A stretch of DNA of 64,000 nt from Pseudomonas sp. ACN8. Lineage in GTDB: Bacteria; Pseudomonadota; Gammaproteobacteria; Pseudomonadales; Pseudomonadaceae. Numbering within the stretch: position 1 is the stretch's first letter; each line of letters opens with the position of its first letter. Both the position numbers and the translations under genes were made by a program. A model generated the notes under the pieces. It made no database searches, was not told the DNA's origin, and saw nothing but the letters and a program-made list of their open reading frames with translations. The stretch lies in assembly GCF_002303925.1 (NCBI RefSeq), contig NZ_MRCS01000016.1, positions 52,055 through 116,054 on the forward strand. Reading direction: 5' to 3'. This document shows positions 29,182-37,716 of the stretch, piece after piece.

Positions 29182-30198
29182 TTAATCGGTGTCATTGAGT
29201 ATCAGGCTGCGGTAATGCCCCGGATTTGACCCCGACCATTTGCGAAACGCCTTGTAGAACGAACTGACGTCAGCGAACCCCAGCCGCGCGGCGATTTCAC
29301 TGAAGCTGATCGCGGGTTCGGCCAGCCAGACAATCGCCAGTTCCTTGCGCACACTGTCCTTGAGGCCTTGATAGGTTTGCCCTTCTTCGGCCAGTCGGCG
29401 GCGCAAGGTTGAAGCCGACATGCACAGGCGTTGCGCCAATGCTTCGGTTTCCGGCCAGTGTTCGGCCGGCAGGTGGCGCAAGTCGTGTTTGATGCGGCTG
29501 GCCAGGCTCTGCGGATCGCGGTACTTCACCAGAATGTTCGCCGGCGCACGGGCCAGGAATCGCTCGAGCTCTTCAGGGCTGCGCTTGATGGGCAGGTCCA
29601 GGCAATCGGCGGAGAAAATCATCCGTGTGCGTGGGCGGTCGAAGCGCAGGTTCTCGGAAAACATCACCTGATAGTCATCGCAGAAATCCGGCTTCGAACA
29701 GCGCAGTTCGATGGCCAGGATCGGAATCCTCCGCCCTGCCAGCCAGCAGGCAACACCGTGCACGATCATCCAGTAGGTGAAATAGGTGAAGGCCCGGCGC
29801 GGGTCCTTGTCGTCCTCCAGCAGGACGATTTCCGCCAGGCTTTGCTGGCGCACCAACTGTGCCGGCAAGTGTTCGAGGATCAACGACAGAAACCCCAGGC
29901 CGCTGGCCACTCCCGCCGCCACGTTGGGCTGGAGCATGGCGCTGCGACACAGGAACGCAAAGCTGCCGGATTTGAGTTTGCGTGGGTCCATGCCAAAGAA
30001 CTCATCATCGCCGCGCCGTGCCAGCAACCGCCACAGGCGCGCATAAGCCGTGGCCGGAACACGGGCGTCGGTGCTGCCCAACAGTTGCGGGTCGATGCCG
30101 ACCTTGCTCAACACCTCGTCCGTGGCGACGCCCGGCGCGCAGCTTTGCAACAGTGCTTCACGCACCAGTTGAATGGAGATGGTGTCTTTTTCCGACAT
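29182..30198 (-). CDS. AraC-family transcriptional regulator (OruR/ArgR-like N-domain)
   Basis: 338 residues. The N-terminal ~200 match the Arabinose_bd-type domain seen in OruR-like regulators. The C-terminal ~100 contain two helix-turn-helix units (LCMSASTLRRRLAEEGQTYQ and FSEIAARLGFADVSSFYKAF) of the AraC/XylS class. I chose ATG 30198; a TTG four codons upstream at 30210 is also in frame but lacks a usable ribosome site. Its target and inducer are unknown, and the genes on both sides belong to unrelated functions. It is preceded by a single REP. Confidence 0.88.
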   Translation of the reverse strand: MSEKDTISIQLVREALLQSCAPGVATDEVLSKVGIDPQLLGSTDARVPATAYARLWRLLARRGDDEFFGMDPRKLKSGSFAFLCRSAMLQPNVAAGVASGLGFLSLILEHLPAQLVRQQSLAEIVLLEDDKDPRRAFTYFTYWMIVHGVACWLAGRRIPILAIELRCSKPDFCDDYQVMFSENLRFDRPRTRMIFSADCLDLPIKRSPEELERFLARAPANILVKYRDPQSLASRIKHDLRHLPAEHWPETEALAQRLCMSASTLRRRLAEEGQTYQGLKDSVRKELAIVWLAEPAISFSEIAARLGFADVSSFYKAFRKWSGSNPGHYRSLILNDTD

Positions 30199-30271
30199 GG
30201 ATCGCGGCAAGCCCTGTTCTTGTTCGAGTGGGGGGCATATTAGCTGAAACCGTCTGCCTGGCGCTGATCCC

Positions 30272-30294
30272 TGTGGGAGCGAGCCTGCTCGCGA
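30272..30294 (+). repeat. Single REP element
   Basis: One copy of the 23-base REP palindrome (starts TGTGGGAGCGAGCC, ends GCTCGCGA) between two minus-strand genes. No inverted partner lies within 100 bases, so it is a singlet, not a REPIN. Confidence 0.85.
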
Positions 30295-30318
30295 TTGTTT
30301 TTCTGAGGCCCACCGGGT

Positions 30319-31662
30319 TTACAGAATGCGATAAAGCAACCGCTCGATCCGCACGCGACTCACTCGCTTGAGGAACTTGGCCACGCCCGCCGGGTATTCG
30401 GCCAGGGTTTCCAGGTTCTGGAATTGCTCGATTCGACGGGTGTGCTGGAAGATCTCTGCCAGCTCTTTGCCACGCGGCTCCAGCAGTTCGCCATGGGAAT
30501 CATCGATCAACAAGGCGTTTTCCAGATCGAGTCGAAACGCCCGCGGGTTGAGATTGTTGCCGGTCAGCAAGGTATAGCGCCGGTCGATCCACATACCCTT
30601 GAGGTGATAGGTGTTGTCACCATCACGCCACAGGTGCAGGTTCAACTGCCCGCTGTCGATGTTGCGCTGATGACGCTTGGCAAACCGGCGCAAACTGATT
30701 TCGTAAAGGTACGGCAGCGCCGAAATGACCCTGAACGGTTCGCTCGGCGGAATGTAGAAGTCGTTGGCCGTCTTGTCGCCGACCACAATGTCGATCTTCA
30801 CCCCGCGGGCCAGCGCGCGGTTGATCTCGCGGATGATCGCCAGCGGCAGGTTGAAGTACGGGGTGCAAATGGTCAGTTGCTGCCGGGCGCTGGCGATCAG
30901 TTCACAGATCACCCGGTTCAGCGGATTGTTCTTGCCGACACCGAGCAGCGGGCTGACGGACAGACCGCTCCTGTCGGTGGTGCCCTGCGTGGTGTCGTAC
31001 GCCGCGTGCTTGAGGCGGCTGCGCAGGTCACCGATGTCATGGCGCAGGCTGCGGGTGGTCGGCAGGTTCGGCAGATCGAGGCGATGCACCGCCTTGGACG
31101 CCACCAGGCCGTGCTGCACCAGGTGCTGCATCGAATCGGCCAGTTCACGATTGTGCAGCAGGTGATAGCGGTCGTAGCGGTACTTGTCGAACTTGTGCAG
31201 ATAGACGTTGTTAAGGCTCGCGCCGCTATAGATCACGCAGTCATCGATCACGAAGCCTTTAAGGTGCAACACACCGAACAGTTCGCGGGTTTGAACCGGA
31301 ACGCCGTAGATCGGCACTTCGCTGGCATGGGTGAGGGTCATTTCCTGATACCAGGCGGAGTTGCCCGGTTGCTTGCCGGCACCGATCAGCCCGCGCTGGG
31401 CGCGCAGCCAGTCGACGACCACCACCACGTCCAGTTCCGGACGCGCCAGCTTGGCCGCGTGCAAGGCATCGAGAATTTCCTGGCCGGCTTCATCCTGTTG
31501 CAGGTACAGCGCAACGATGTAGATGCGCCGGGTCGCGCTGGCGATTTTCTCCAGCAGGCAACGACGGAATTCGGCAGCGCCGGAGAGGACGCCAACGGCA
31601 TCGGCCGTCAGCGGAAAACTGCGCAACTTGGGCAGCAGGGAGCGTTTGAAAAGCGACGGCAT
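30319..31662 (-). CDS. pssA: CDP-diacylglycerol-serine O-phosphatidyltransferase family (PLD superfamily)
   Basis: 447 residues, close to E. coli PssA (451). Two HKD motifs of the phospholipase D superfamily are present: HLKGFVIDDCVIYSGASLNN and HLKGMWIDRRYTLLTGNNLN. The MPSLFKRSLLPKL start and the spacing match PssA, which makes phosphatidylserine for phosphatidylethanolamine synthesis at the membrane. The frame is open for 57 more codons upstream, but that stretch is a translated REPIN, so ATG 31662 is the start. Another PLD-family activity is possible, but PssA is the best fit. Confidence 0.85.
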   Translation of the reverse strand: MPSLFKRSLLPKLRSFPLTADAVGVLSGAAEFRRCLLEKIASATRRIYIVALYLQQDEAGQEILDALHAAKLARPELDVVVVVDWLRAQRGLIGAGKQPGNSAWYQEMTLTHASEVPIYGVPVQTRELFGVLHLKGFVIDDCVIYSGASLNNVYLHKFDKYRYDRYHLLHNRELADSMQHLVQHGLVASKAVHRLDLPNLPTTRSLRHDIGDLRSRLKHAAYDTTQGTTDRSGLSVSPLLGVGKNNPLNRVICELIASARQQLTICTPYFNLPLAIIREINRALARGVKIDIVVGDKTANDFYIPPSEPFRVISALPYLYEISLRRFAKRHQRNIDSGQLNLHLWRDGDNTYHLKGMWIDRRYTLLTGNNLNPRAFRLDLENALLIDDSHGELLEPRGKELAEIFQHTRRIEQFQNLETLAEYPAGVAKFLKRVSRVRIERLLYRIL

Positions 31663-31747
31663 AGGGCTCGCAATGGGTCGAATCCGAAGAGCCCATGAGC
31701 TTACACCATCGATGGGGTCGGGTCTTGTTACCGTCTGTAATGTCCCC

Positions 31748-31811
31748 TTCGCGAGCAGGCTCGCTCCCACAGGAGAATGCATTTCAATGTGGGAGCGAGC
31801 CTGCTCGCGAA
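31748..31811. repeat. REPIN (inverted REP pair)
   Basis: Two 24-base REP copies in inverted orientation (31748-31771 and 31788-31811) with a 16-base loop, the shortest complete loop among the REPINs here. It sits between the divergent pssA and tetR starts. Confidence 0.92.
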
Positions 31812-31842
31812 GACAATTTGTCAGACACCACAAAAAACCGAT

Positions 31843-31870
31843 TGACCAAGGAGAACGATCGTTCTACTGT
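31843..31870 (+). promoter_or_regulatory. Promoter with palindromic operator, tetR gene
   Basis: The perfect 14-base palindrome AGAACGATCGTTCT (31852-31865) lies between TTGACC (31843-31848) and TACTGT (31865-31870), which have -35/-10 character with a 16-base spacer. A TetR-type dimer bound here would block its own promoter. The -10 match is weak (3/6). Confidence 0.45.
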
Positions 31871-31877
31871 TTGCAAC

Positions 31878-32441
31878 ATGAACGAAATCACTAGCAATGA
31901 CACACGCGACATCATTCTGGATGTCACCGAAAAGTTGATCTACAAAAGTGGCATAGCCGCCACTGGCATGGATCTACTGGTGAAAACCGCCGGCGTCTCC
32001 AGAAAAAGCATCTACCGCTACTTCGCCAACAAGGACGAGCTGGTGGTAGCCGCCCTGCAACGCCGCGACCAGCGCTGGATGCACTGGTACAGAGGTGCAG
32101 TCGACCAGGCACAAACACCGGCCGAGCGACTGCTCAACCTGTTTACCGTGCTCAAGTCGTGGTTCGCCTGCGAAGGTTTCCGTGGCTGCGCCTTCATCAA
32201 CACCAGCGGCGAAACCGGCGACCCGCAGGACCCGGTGCGCCTGGTCGCCAAAGAGCATAAACAGAAGCTGCTCGACTACCTGTGCGAGCTGTGTACCGAA
32301 CATGGCGCCGAGGATCCGCAGCTGCTGGCCAGACAGCTGCTGATCCTGATCGACGGTGCCATTACCGTGGCGCTTGTAATGGGTGATCACAGTGCCGCCG
32401 ATAATGCGCAATGCATGGCGCGAAAGTTATTGGACCTGTAG
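31878..32441 (+). CDS. TetR-family transcriptional regulator
   Basis: 187 residues. The TetR_N helix-turn-helix spans residues 10-56 ([26 protein letters not shown]), and a ligand domain follows. The frame is open to 31695, through the REPIN, but ATG 31878 gives a normal TetR N-terminus. No ribosome site precedes it; the start is seven bases after a putative -10, suggesting a leaderless message. A perfect palindrome just upstream is its likely operator. The next gene, an NTF2-like protein 56 bases downstream, is the probable co-regulated partner. Effector unknown. Confidence 0.87.
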   Translation: MNEITSNDTRDIILDVTEKLIYKSGIAATGMDLLVKTAGVSRKSIYRYFANKDELVVAALQRRDQRWMHWYRGAVDQAQTPAERLLNLFTVLKSWFACEGFRGCAFINTSGETGDPQDPVRLVAKEHKQKLLDYLCELCTEHGAEDPQLLARQLLILIDGAITVALVMGDHSAADNAQCMARKLLDL

Positions 32442-32497
32442 CAACTCAATCAAGCTCGACACTATGTTTCAACTTTAACTTGATACGGAGACTTGAA

Positions 32498-32974
32498 ATG
32501 TCTAATGCCGAAGTTCGTCCGCCATTACCCCCTTTCACCCGTGAATCGGCCATTGAAAAAGTTCGCCTGGCCGAAGACGGCTGGAACTCCCGGGACCCGG
32601 AGCGCGTGTCCCTGGCCTACACCCTGGACACCCAATGGCGCAACCGCGCCGAGTTCGCCCACAACCGCGAAGAAGCCAAAGGCTTCCTGACCCGCAAATG
32701 GGCCAAGGAGCTGAACTACCGGCTGATCAAGGAGCTCTGGGCCTTTACCGGCAACCGCATTGCCGTGCGTTATGCCTATGAATGGCACGATGATTCCGGC
32801 AACTGGTTCCGCTCCTACGGCAACGAAAACTGGGAGTTCAACGAGGACGGACTGATGGCCCGCCGCTTCGCCTGCATCAACGACATGCCGATCAAGGAAA
32901 GCGAGCGCAAGTTCCACTGGCCGCTGGGGCGTCGGCCTGACGATCATCCAGGGCTGTCGGATCTTGGCCTGTAA
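32498..32974 (+). CDS. NTF2-like / DUF1348 family protein
   Basis: 158 residues from ATG 32498 (CGGAG upstream). The SNTF2-like fold of the DUF1348 family is recognisable from [22 protein letters not shown] and [32 protein letters not shown]. Members are small cytosolic proteins, often annotated only as nuclear transport factor 2 family, with no proven reaction. It probably shares the TetR promoter and follows that gene on the same strand. A REPIN follows it. Confidence 0.85.
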   Translation: MSNAEVRPPLPPFTRESAIEKVRLAEDGWNSRDPERVSLAYTLDTQWRNRAEFAHNREEAKGFLTRKWAKELNYRLIKELWAFTGNRIAVRYAYEWHDDSGNWFRSYGNENWEFNEDGLMARRFACINDMPIKESERKFHWPLGRRPDDHPGLSDLGL

Positions 32975-32994
32975 TTCAGCTTCACGCTAAACCC

Positions 32995-33084
32995 TGTGGG
33001 AGCGAGCCTGCTCGCGAAGAGGTCGTCAGATCCAGCATCAGTGTTGGCTGACAAACCGCTTTCGCGAGCAGGCTCGCTCCCACA
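32995..33084. repeat. REPIN (inverted REP pair)
   Basis: Inverted REP copies at 32995-33018 and 33061-33084 with a 42-base loop, 20 bases after the DUF1348 stop and before the TSUP transporter. Confidence 0.92.
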
Positions 33085-33164
33085 ATGGTGTTGTGTTGCG
33101 CAGGTGGTTAAGATGCTGCCCTTCCCCGCAGCCTCTTTCTGCACCCGCCGAATAAGCCGATCCC

Positions 33165-33944
33165 ATGCCCTTCGAACTCAGCGTTGACCTCTCTACCCTG
33201 GCCATCCTGGCCCTTGTCGCTTTTGTTGCCGGTTTCATCGACGCCATCGCCGGTGGCGGTGGGCTGTTGACCACCCCGGCCCTGTTGACCGCCGGCCTGC
33301 CGCCGCACCTGGTGCTGGGCACCAACAAGCTCAGCTCGACCTTCGGCTCGGCCATTGCCAGTTTCACCTTCTACCGGCGCAAGCTGTTCCACCCCGCGCA
33401 ATGGGTGCACGCCATCGTCGGTACACTGGTCGGCGCGCTGACCGGTGCCGTGGTCGCCCATTACCTGCCGGCGGAATGGCTGAACAAGATGCTGCCGGTG
33501 ATCGTCTTCGCCTGTGGTGTCTATCTCTTGTTTGGCGGCACGCCGAAAGCGCCGTTGGACAGCGAGGCACCGATCAAGAAAAAGTGGCAGTCGACCCAAG
33601 GCTTCAGCCTCGGCTTCTATGACGGCGTGGCCGGTCCCGGCACGGGTGCGTTCTGGACCGTGAGCAGCCTGCTGCTCTACCCCATCGACCTGGTCAAGGC
33701 CAGCGGCGTGGCGCGCAGCATGAACTTCGTCAGCAACGTGGCAGCGCTGTCGATCTTCATCTTTTCCGGTCAGGTGGACTGGATCATCGGCCTGTGCATG
33801 GGCTCGTCGTTGATGGTCGGCGCGTTCTTCGGCGCCCGCACCGCCATCAGCGGCGGCGCGAAATTCATTCGCCCGGTGTTCATCACCGTGGTGCTGGGCC
33901 TGACCGTGCGCCTAGCCTGGCAGCACTGGTTCAGCGTGGCCTAA
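33165..33944 (+). CDS. TSUP family transporter (TauE/SafE, YfcA-like)
   Basis: 259 residues with about eight membrane helices. It has the paired family motifs: [19 protein letters not shown] near residue 22 and [15 protein letters not shown] near residue 150. TSUP proteins export or import small organosulfur compounds and sulfite; the closest E. coli type is YfcA. Substrate unknown. Its last 33 bases overlap the 3' end of nudC on the other strand, an antisense tail overlap. Confidence 0.87.
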   Translation: MPFELSVDLSTLAILALVAFVAGFIDAIAGGGGLLTTPALLTAGLPPHLVLGTNKLSSTFGSAIASFTFYRRKLFHPAQWVHAIVGTLVGALTGAVVAHYLPAEWLNKMLPVIVFACGVYLLFGGTPKAPLDSEAPIKKKWQSTQGFSLGFYDGVAGPGTGAFWTVSSLLLYPIDLVKASGVARSMNFVSNVAALSIFIFSGQVDWIIGLCMGSSLMVGAFFGARTAISGGAKFIRPVFITVVLGLTVRLAWQHWFSVA

Positions 33945-34742
33945 ACGCCGGGCCACGTAGACGTCTATCAGGTAGCGGGCAATCGAGCGTGACGCCGGCA
34001 ACGGCGGCAGCTCGTGCACGTTGAACCACTGGGCGTCCTCGATCTCGTCTTCCTGACAGACGATCTCGCCACCGGCATATTCGGCGTGAAAACCGAGCAT
34101 CATCGAGTGCGGGAACGGCCAGCACTGGCTGCCCATGTACTGGATGTTCCTGACCTCGATGCTCACCTCTTCGCGAACCTCGCGAATCAGGCAATCCTCA
34201 GCCGATTCGCCCGGCTCGGCAAACCCCGCCAATGTGCTGTAGACACCGCTGACGAAACGCGGCGAGCGTGCCAACAGCACTTCATCGCCTCGAGTGACCA
34301 GTACGATCATGCTCGGCGAAATCCGTGGGTAGCTGCGCAGATCGCACGGCTGGCAATACATCGCCCGTTCGCGCGGCACCTGGGTCATGGCCTGACCGCA
34401 GTTACCGCAAAAGCGATGCTCGCGGGCCCAGGTGCCAATCTGCGCGGCGTAACCGAGCACCTTGTAGAGCGTGTGATCGCCTTCGAGCATGAACGCCCGC
34501 AGGCCTTTCCAGTTGCAACCCGGCACTTCGCTGTGACTGCGCAACTCCAGCAGATAGACCGGCTCGCCATCGAGGTGACCGATGCCATGTTCTGCCAGAA
34601 CCGACAGGTCCTGACGTTTAAGCCATTCGCGCGGGAACAATGCGCCGTTGTCATCGAACAGAAAGCCTTCGGGGCTGCGCGCGACGGCCCAGCCGCCGGG
34701 TTGATCGGTGTCCAGTACTGCGGTGGTCCAGCGAGGAATCAT
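33912..34742 (-). CDS. nudC: NAD(+) diphosphatase / NAD-RNA decapping hydrolase
   Basis: 276 residues. A zinc ribbon (FCGNCGQAM...YCQPC) is followed by a Nudix box ([20 protein letters not shown]) and the NudC-specific [10 protein letters not shown] motif. NudC hydrolyses NAD(H) to NMN and AMP and removes NAD caps from RNA. It begins six bases after the crotonase stop, so the two probably form an operon. Confidence 0.93.
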   Translation of the reverse strand: MIPRWTTAVLDTDQPGGWAVARSPEGFLFDDNGALFPREWLKRQDLSVLAEHGIGHLDGEPVYLLELRSHSEVPGCNWKGLRAFMLEGDHTLYKVLGYAAQIGTWAREHRFCGNCGQAMTQVPRERAMYCQPCDLRSYPRISPSMIVLVTRGDEVLLARSPRFVSGVYSTLAGFAEPGESAEDCLIREVREEVSIEVRNIQYMGSQCWPFPHSMMLGFHAEYAGGEIVCQEDEIEDAQWFNVHELPPLPASRSIARYLIDVYVARRLGHAEPVLPG

Positions 34743-34748
34743 GGTTAA

Positions 34749-35561
34749 TCAATCCAGAAATTCGGGTTTCTGTTTGCTCATATGGGCGGCCATGGCCACG
34801 CGCAGATCGGTGGATTGCAGCATGGCGGCGTTCCAGGTGGCGATGTATTCGAGGCCGTCATCGATGCGATGGTCGCGCATGTAGCTGATCATCTCCTTGG
34901 TGCCGGTGACGGCGATCGGCGACTTGCCGGCGATTTCCCAGGCAATGCCCATGACGCCGTCGAGCAGGCTGGCGTTGTCGCTGTAGACGCGATTGACCAG
35001 GCCCATGCCCCGCGCTTCGTCGGCGCCGAAGGTGCGACCAGTGTAAGCCAGTTCGCGCAGCATGCCGTCACCGATGATCCGCGGCAAGCGTTGCAGCGTG
35101 CCGACGTCGGCGGCCATGCCGATGTCGATTTCCTTGATCGAGAACTGTGCGTCCTCGGCGGCATAACGCATGTCGCACGCGGCAATCAGGTCGATGGCGC
35201 CTCCCAGGCAGTACCCCTGAATGGCCGCAAGCACCGGTTTGCGGCAGTTATCGACGGCATTGAACGAGGCTTGCAGGGTAAGGATCTTGCGTCGCAGCAG
35301 GCGCGCATTGCGCCCGACGTCCTTGCCCAGTTCATTGGCCACACCGGCCAGCATCATCAGGTCGATCCCCGAGGAGAAATGCTTGCCTGCCCCGCTGAGG
35401 ACCACCACGCGCACTTCATCGGTGTCGTCGATCCACTGGAAGATCTCGACGATCTCGCTCCAGAACGCCGCGTTCATCGAGTTGATCTTCTCCGGGCGGT
35501 TGATCTGCACATGGGCGATTTTATCGGCCAGTTCGACGTTGAACGCTGTGTACTGCGACAT
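34749..35561 (-). CDS. Crotonase, delta(3,5)-delta(2,4)-dienoyl-CoA isomerase type
   Basis: 270 residues from ATG 35561; the longer open frame to 35672 has no ribosome site. The central block CLGGAIDLIAACDMRYA, with IKEIDIGMAADVGTLQRLP, carries the acidic residues characteristic of dienoyl-CoA isomerase (ECH1 type) rather than plain enoyl-CoA hydratase. It would shift double bonds during beta-oxidation of unsaturated fatty acids. It is transcribed with nudC, away from glgA. Assignment within the crotonase superfamily is by motif, so substrate range is inferred. Confidence 0.85.
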   Translation of the reverse strand: MSQYTAFNVELADKIAHVQINRPEKINSMNAAFWSEIVEIFQWIDDTDEVRVVVLSGAGKHFSSGIDLMMLAGVANELGKDVGRNARLLRRKILTLQASFNAVDNCRKPVLAAIQGYCLGGAIDLIAACDMRYAAEDAQFSIKEIDIGMAADVGTLQRLPRIIGDGMLRELAYTGRTFGADEARGMGLVNRVYSDNASLLDGVMGIAWEIAGKSPIAVTGTKEMISYMRDHRIDDGLEYIATWNAAMLQSTDLRVAMAAHMSKQKPEFLD

Positions 35562-35662
35562 GCCAGTGATCCTTTTGCGGGCAAAAATGAGGCCCGAACT
35601 ATAACAAGGCATCAAGGTGGGCAGTAAGGCAGCGGTTCGGCCAAATGCGGGACTCAAAAACG

Positions 35663-35679
35663 CGCACCGCAATGGTGCG
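35663..35679. promoter_or_regulatory. NtrC-box-like dyad
   Basis: CGCACCGCAATGGTGCG is a perfect 6+6 inverted repeat with a 5-base centre. It matches the NtrC enhancer form (TGCACC-N5-GGTGCA) at 10 of 12 arm positions. It lies about 300 bases upstream of the sigma-54-like element before glgA and 102 bases upstream of the divergent crotonase gene. Confidence 0.4.
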
Positions 35680-35960
35680 TGCCTGATAAATCACATCGCA
35701 CATTTATGTGACTGCCCAGTGACTTTTTGCGGCGCAATCGCAAAAAAACATGCACTTCGTCGGGGCGTTTGCACCTCGATCAGGCACGTCCGTACCGCTA
35801 CAAACCGATTGTCGAACAATTTTGCCATCCGGCCTTCACCGCTCTAAGTTCTGGCCTAGACTCATTTTCTCAAAGCGAAACCGGTCGGTCACAAAGTGGA
35901 AAAATAGTCGAAACTTTTTCCAATCCCGATCGGTCCTCTGACAAGAAGGTGCGTTGCGAC

Positions 35961-35976
35961 TGGTGCAATCTTTGCA
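35961..35976 (+). promoter_or_regulatory. Sigma-54-like -24/-12 promoter upstream of glgA
   Basis: TGGTGCAATCTTTGCA fits the -24/-12 consensus (TGGCACG-N4-TTGCA) at 9 of 12 defined positions. It includes the essential GG (35962-35963) and GC (35974-35975) at correct spacing and the full TTGCA. Transcription would begin near 35987, 134 bases before glgA. Confidence 0.45.
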
Positions 35977-36120
35977 ACGGCTGATTCAACCCTTTTGCTT
36001 CGACGCATTGGGCAGCGCTTGCTCACTGATGCGCAGCGCGTTTGCGCCGGCCACGGGAAATCGGCCATGAAACACCGTTTGCCAGACCTAAGAATTAGAT
36101 CAACAACACGGGAGATTCAT

Positions 36121-37704
36121 ATGATCAGTACGGCTTTGGAAATACAGGGAGAGCGTGCTCATCAGGTCGGCGAATCGAGCGCCGTTACTGCCGCAAACAC
36201 CCAACCCGTCAGCGTTCCAGGCACAAGGACCCTGACCCCGGCAGCCAACCGGAATCCGAACCGTAAAAAAGTCCTGTTCGTCACCTCGGAAATTGCTGAC
36301 CTGGTGAAAACCGGTGGCTTGGGTGACGTCTCCGCGGCGCTGCCACGGGCCATGGCCCATCTGCACGATGTACGGGTGTTGATCCCCGGTTACCCGCAGG
36401 TGCTGCACAGCGAAAATCCGATCCATATCATTGGCGAGCTTGGCGGTCATGCTGCGCTGCCACCGTGCAAGATCGGGCGCATGGACATGCCCGATGGCCT
36501 GGTCATTTACGTACTGATCTGCCCCGAACTCTACGAGCGCGAAGGTTCACCTTACGGCGCCAACAACGGCCGCGACTGGCCGGACAACCATATCCGTTTC
36601 GCCCGCCTCGGCCTGGCAGCTGCCGATATTGCCGCCAACCTCGCGCAGATCCACTGGTGCCCGGACCTGGTGCACGCCCACGACTGGCCCGCCGGCCTGG
36701 CTCCTGCCTATATGCACTGGCGTGGACAGCGCACGCCGACGCTGTTCACCATTCACAACCTGGCCTACCAAGGCGTGACGAGCCTGGGCTCATGCCCTGA
36801 ACTGGGCATCCCCCATCACGCGCTGCAACAGGAAGGCATGGAGTTCTACGGCAAGATGTCGTTCCTCAAGGCCGGCATGGCCTATTCGAGCCATATCACC
36901 ACGGTCAGCGCGACCTATGCCCAGGAAATCACTACCCCGGATTTCGGCTGCGGTCTGGACGGTTTCCTCGCCGCCAAGACCCAGCAAGGCCTGCTCAGCG
37001 GCATTCCCAACGGCATCGATGAAAGCTGGGATGCGGCGACCGATCCGCACCTGTTCTGCCCGTTCGACATCGGCGACTGGGAGGGCAAGGCCGTGAACGC
37101 CGCCCATGTCCGCGAGCTGTTCGGCCTGCAAGACTCCGAAGGGCCGCTGTTCGCCGTGGTGTCGCGACTGGTCTACCAGAAAGGCCTGGACCTGACCGAA
37201 GCGGTGTCCGAGTACATCGTCAAAAACGGCGGGCAGATCGCGATCATCGGTCGCGGCGAGCCGGAAGAAGAACAGGCCATGCGTGAACTCGCCCTGCGTT
37301 TCCCCGGGCAGATCGGCGTGCGCATCGGCTTCAACGAAACCGACGCCCGGCGCATGTTCGCCGGCAGCGACTTTCTGCTGATGCCTTCGCGTTACGAGCC
37401 ATGTGGCTTGAGCCAGATGTACGCCCAGCGCTTCGGATCGTTGCCGGTGGCACGCAACACCGGCGGCCTGGCCGACACCATTGAAAACGGCGTGACCGGT
37501 TTCCTGTTCGATGAATCCACGGTGCAGAGCTACCAGGAAGCCCTGAGCCGCGCGTTCAAGGTGTTCGCCTTTCCCGACCTGCTGCACGCCATGCGCTGCC
37601 GAGCCATGGCGGCGCCGTTCAACTGGTGCAAGGCGGTCGAACCCTACGCCGAGCTCTACGAACAGCTTGTGGCTAAAGCATTGGGGAAATCGAACAAACA
37701 GTAA
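36121..37704 (+). CDS. glgA: Glycogen synthase (ADP-glucose type)
   Basis: 527 residues, GT5. The ADP-glucose-binding motif KTGGLGDV begins at K63, and the C-terminal GT1 domain has SRLVYQKGLDLT and MPSRYEPCGLSQMYAQRFG. It extends alpha-1,4-glucan from a sugar nucleotide in the cytoplasm. The N-terminus carries about 48 extra residues before the normal start (VLFVTSE), low in complexity. I chose ATG 36121 (GGGAG upstream); a longer frame to 35995 has no site. It leads the operon glgA-treZ-malQ-treY, 12 bases before treZ. No glgC is present in the window, so its donor supply is encoded elsewhere or differs. Confidence 0.92.
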   Translation: MISTALEIQGERAHQVGESSAVTAANTQPVSVPGTRTLTPAANRNPNRKKVLFVTSEIADLVKTGGLGDVSAALPRAMAHLHDVRVLIPGYPQVLHSENPIHIIGELGGHAALPPCKIGRMDMPDGLVIYVLICPELYEREGSPYGANNGRDWPDNHIRFARLGLAAADIAANLAQIHWCPDLVHAHDWPAGLAPAYMHWRGQRTPTLFTIHNLAYQGVTSLGSCPELGIPHHALQQEGMEFYGKMSFLKAGMAYSSHITTVSATYAQEITTPDFGCGLDGFLAAKTQQGLLSGIPNGIDESWDAATDPHLFCPFDIGDWEGKAVNAAHVRELFGLQDSEGPLFAVVSRLVYQKGLDLTEAVSEYIVKNGGQIAIIGRGEPEEEQAMRELALRFPGQIGVRIGFNETDARRMFAGSDFLLMPSRYEPCGLSQMYAQRFGSLPVARNTGGLADTIENGVTGFLFDESTVQSYQEALSRAFKVFAFPDLLHAMRCRAMAAPFNWCKAVEPYAELYEQLVAKALGKSNKQ

Positions 37705-37716
37705 GAGGCTTTCAAG

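Larger units (their letters stand above)
35562..36120. other. Divergent control region, crotonase / glgA
   Basis: A 559-base gap without a credible gene; short open stretches have no ribosome sites or codon bias. It contains an NtrC-like dyad (35663-35679) and a sigma-54-like element (35961-35976), described separately. A further weak GG-N10-GC pair exists on the minus strand at 35628-35643. About 130 bases of leader precede glgA, whose ribosome site is GGGAG shortly before ATG 36121. Confidence 0.55.

Noticed and set aside
31663..31833. N-terminal extension of PssA (57 codons)
   Set aside because: It is translation through the REPIN at 31748-31811; the normal PssA start is ATG 31662.
35628..35643. 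Second sigma-54-like element on the minus strand, toward the crotonase gene
   Set aside because: Only TGGC and TGC are conserved, which is common by chance in GC-rich DNA, and it is just 20 bases from the NtrC-like dyad, too near for normal activation.
35911..35941. Possible AlgU promoter before glgA (AAACTT ... TCTGA)
   Set aside because: The spacer is 20 bases, well above the 16-17 tolerated, so the match of the two hexamers is probably chance.
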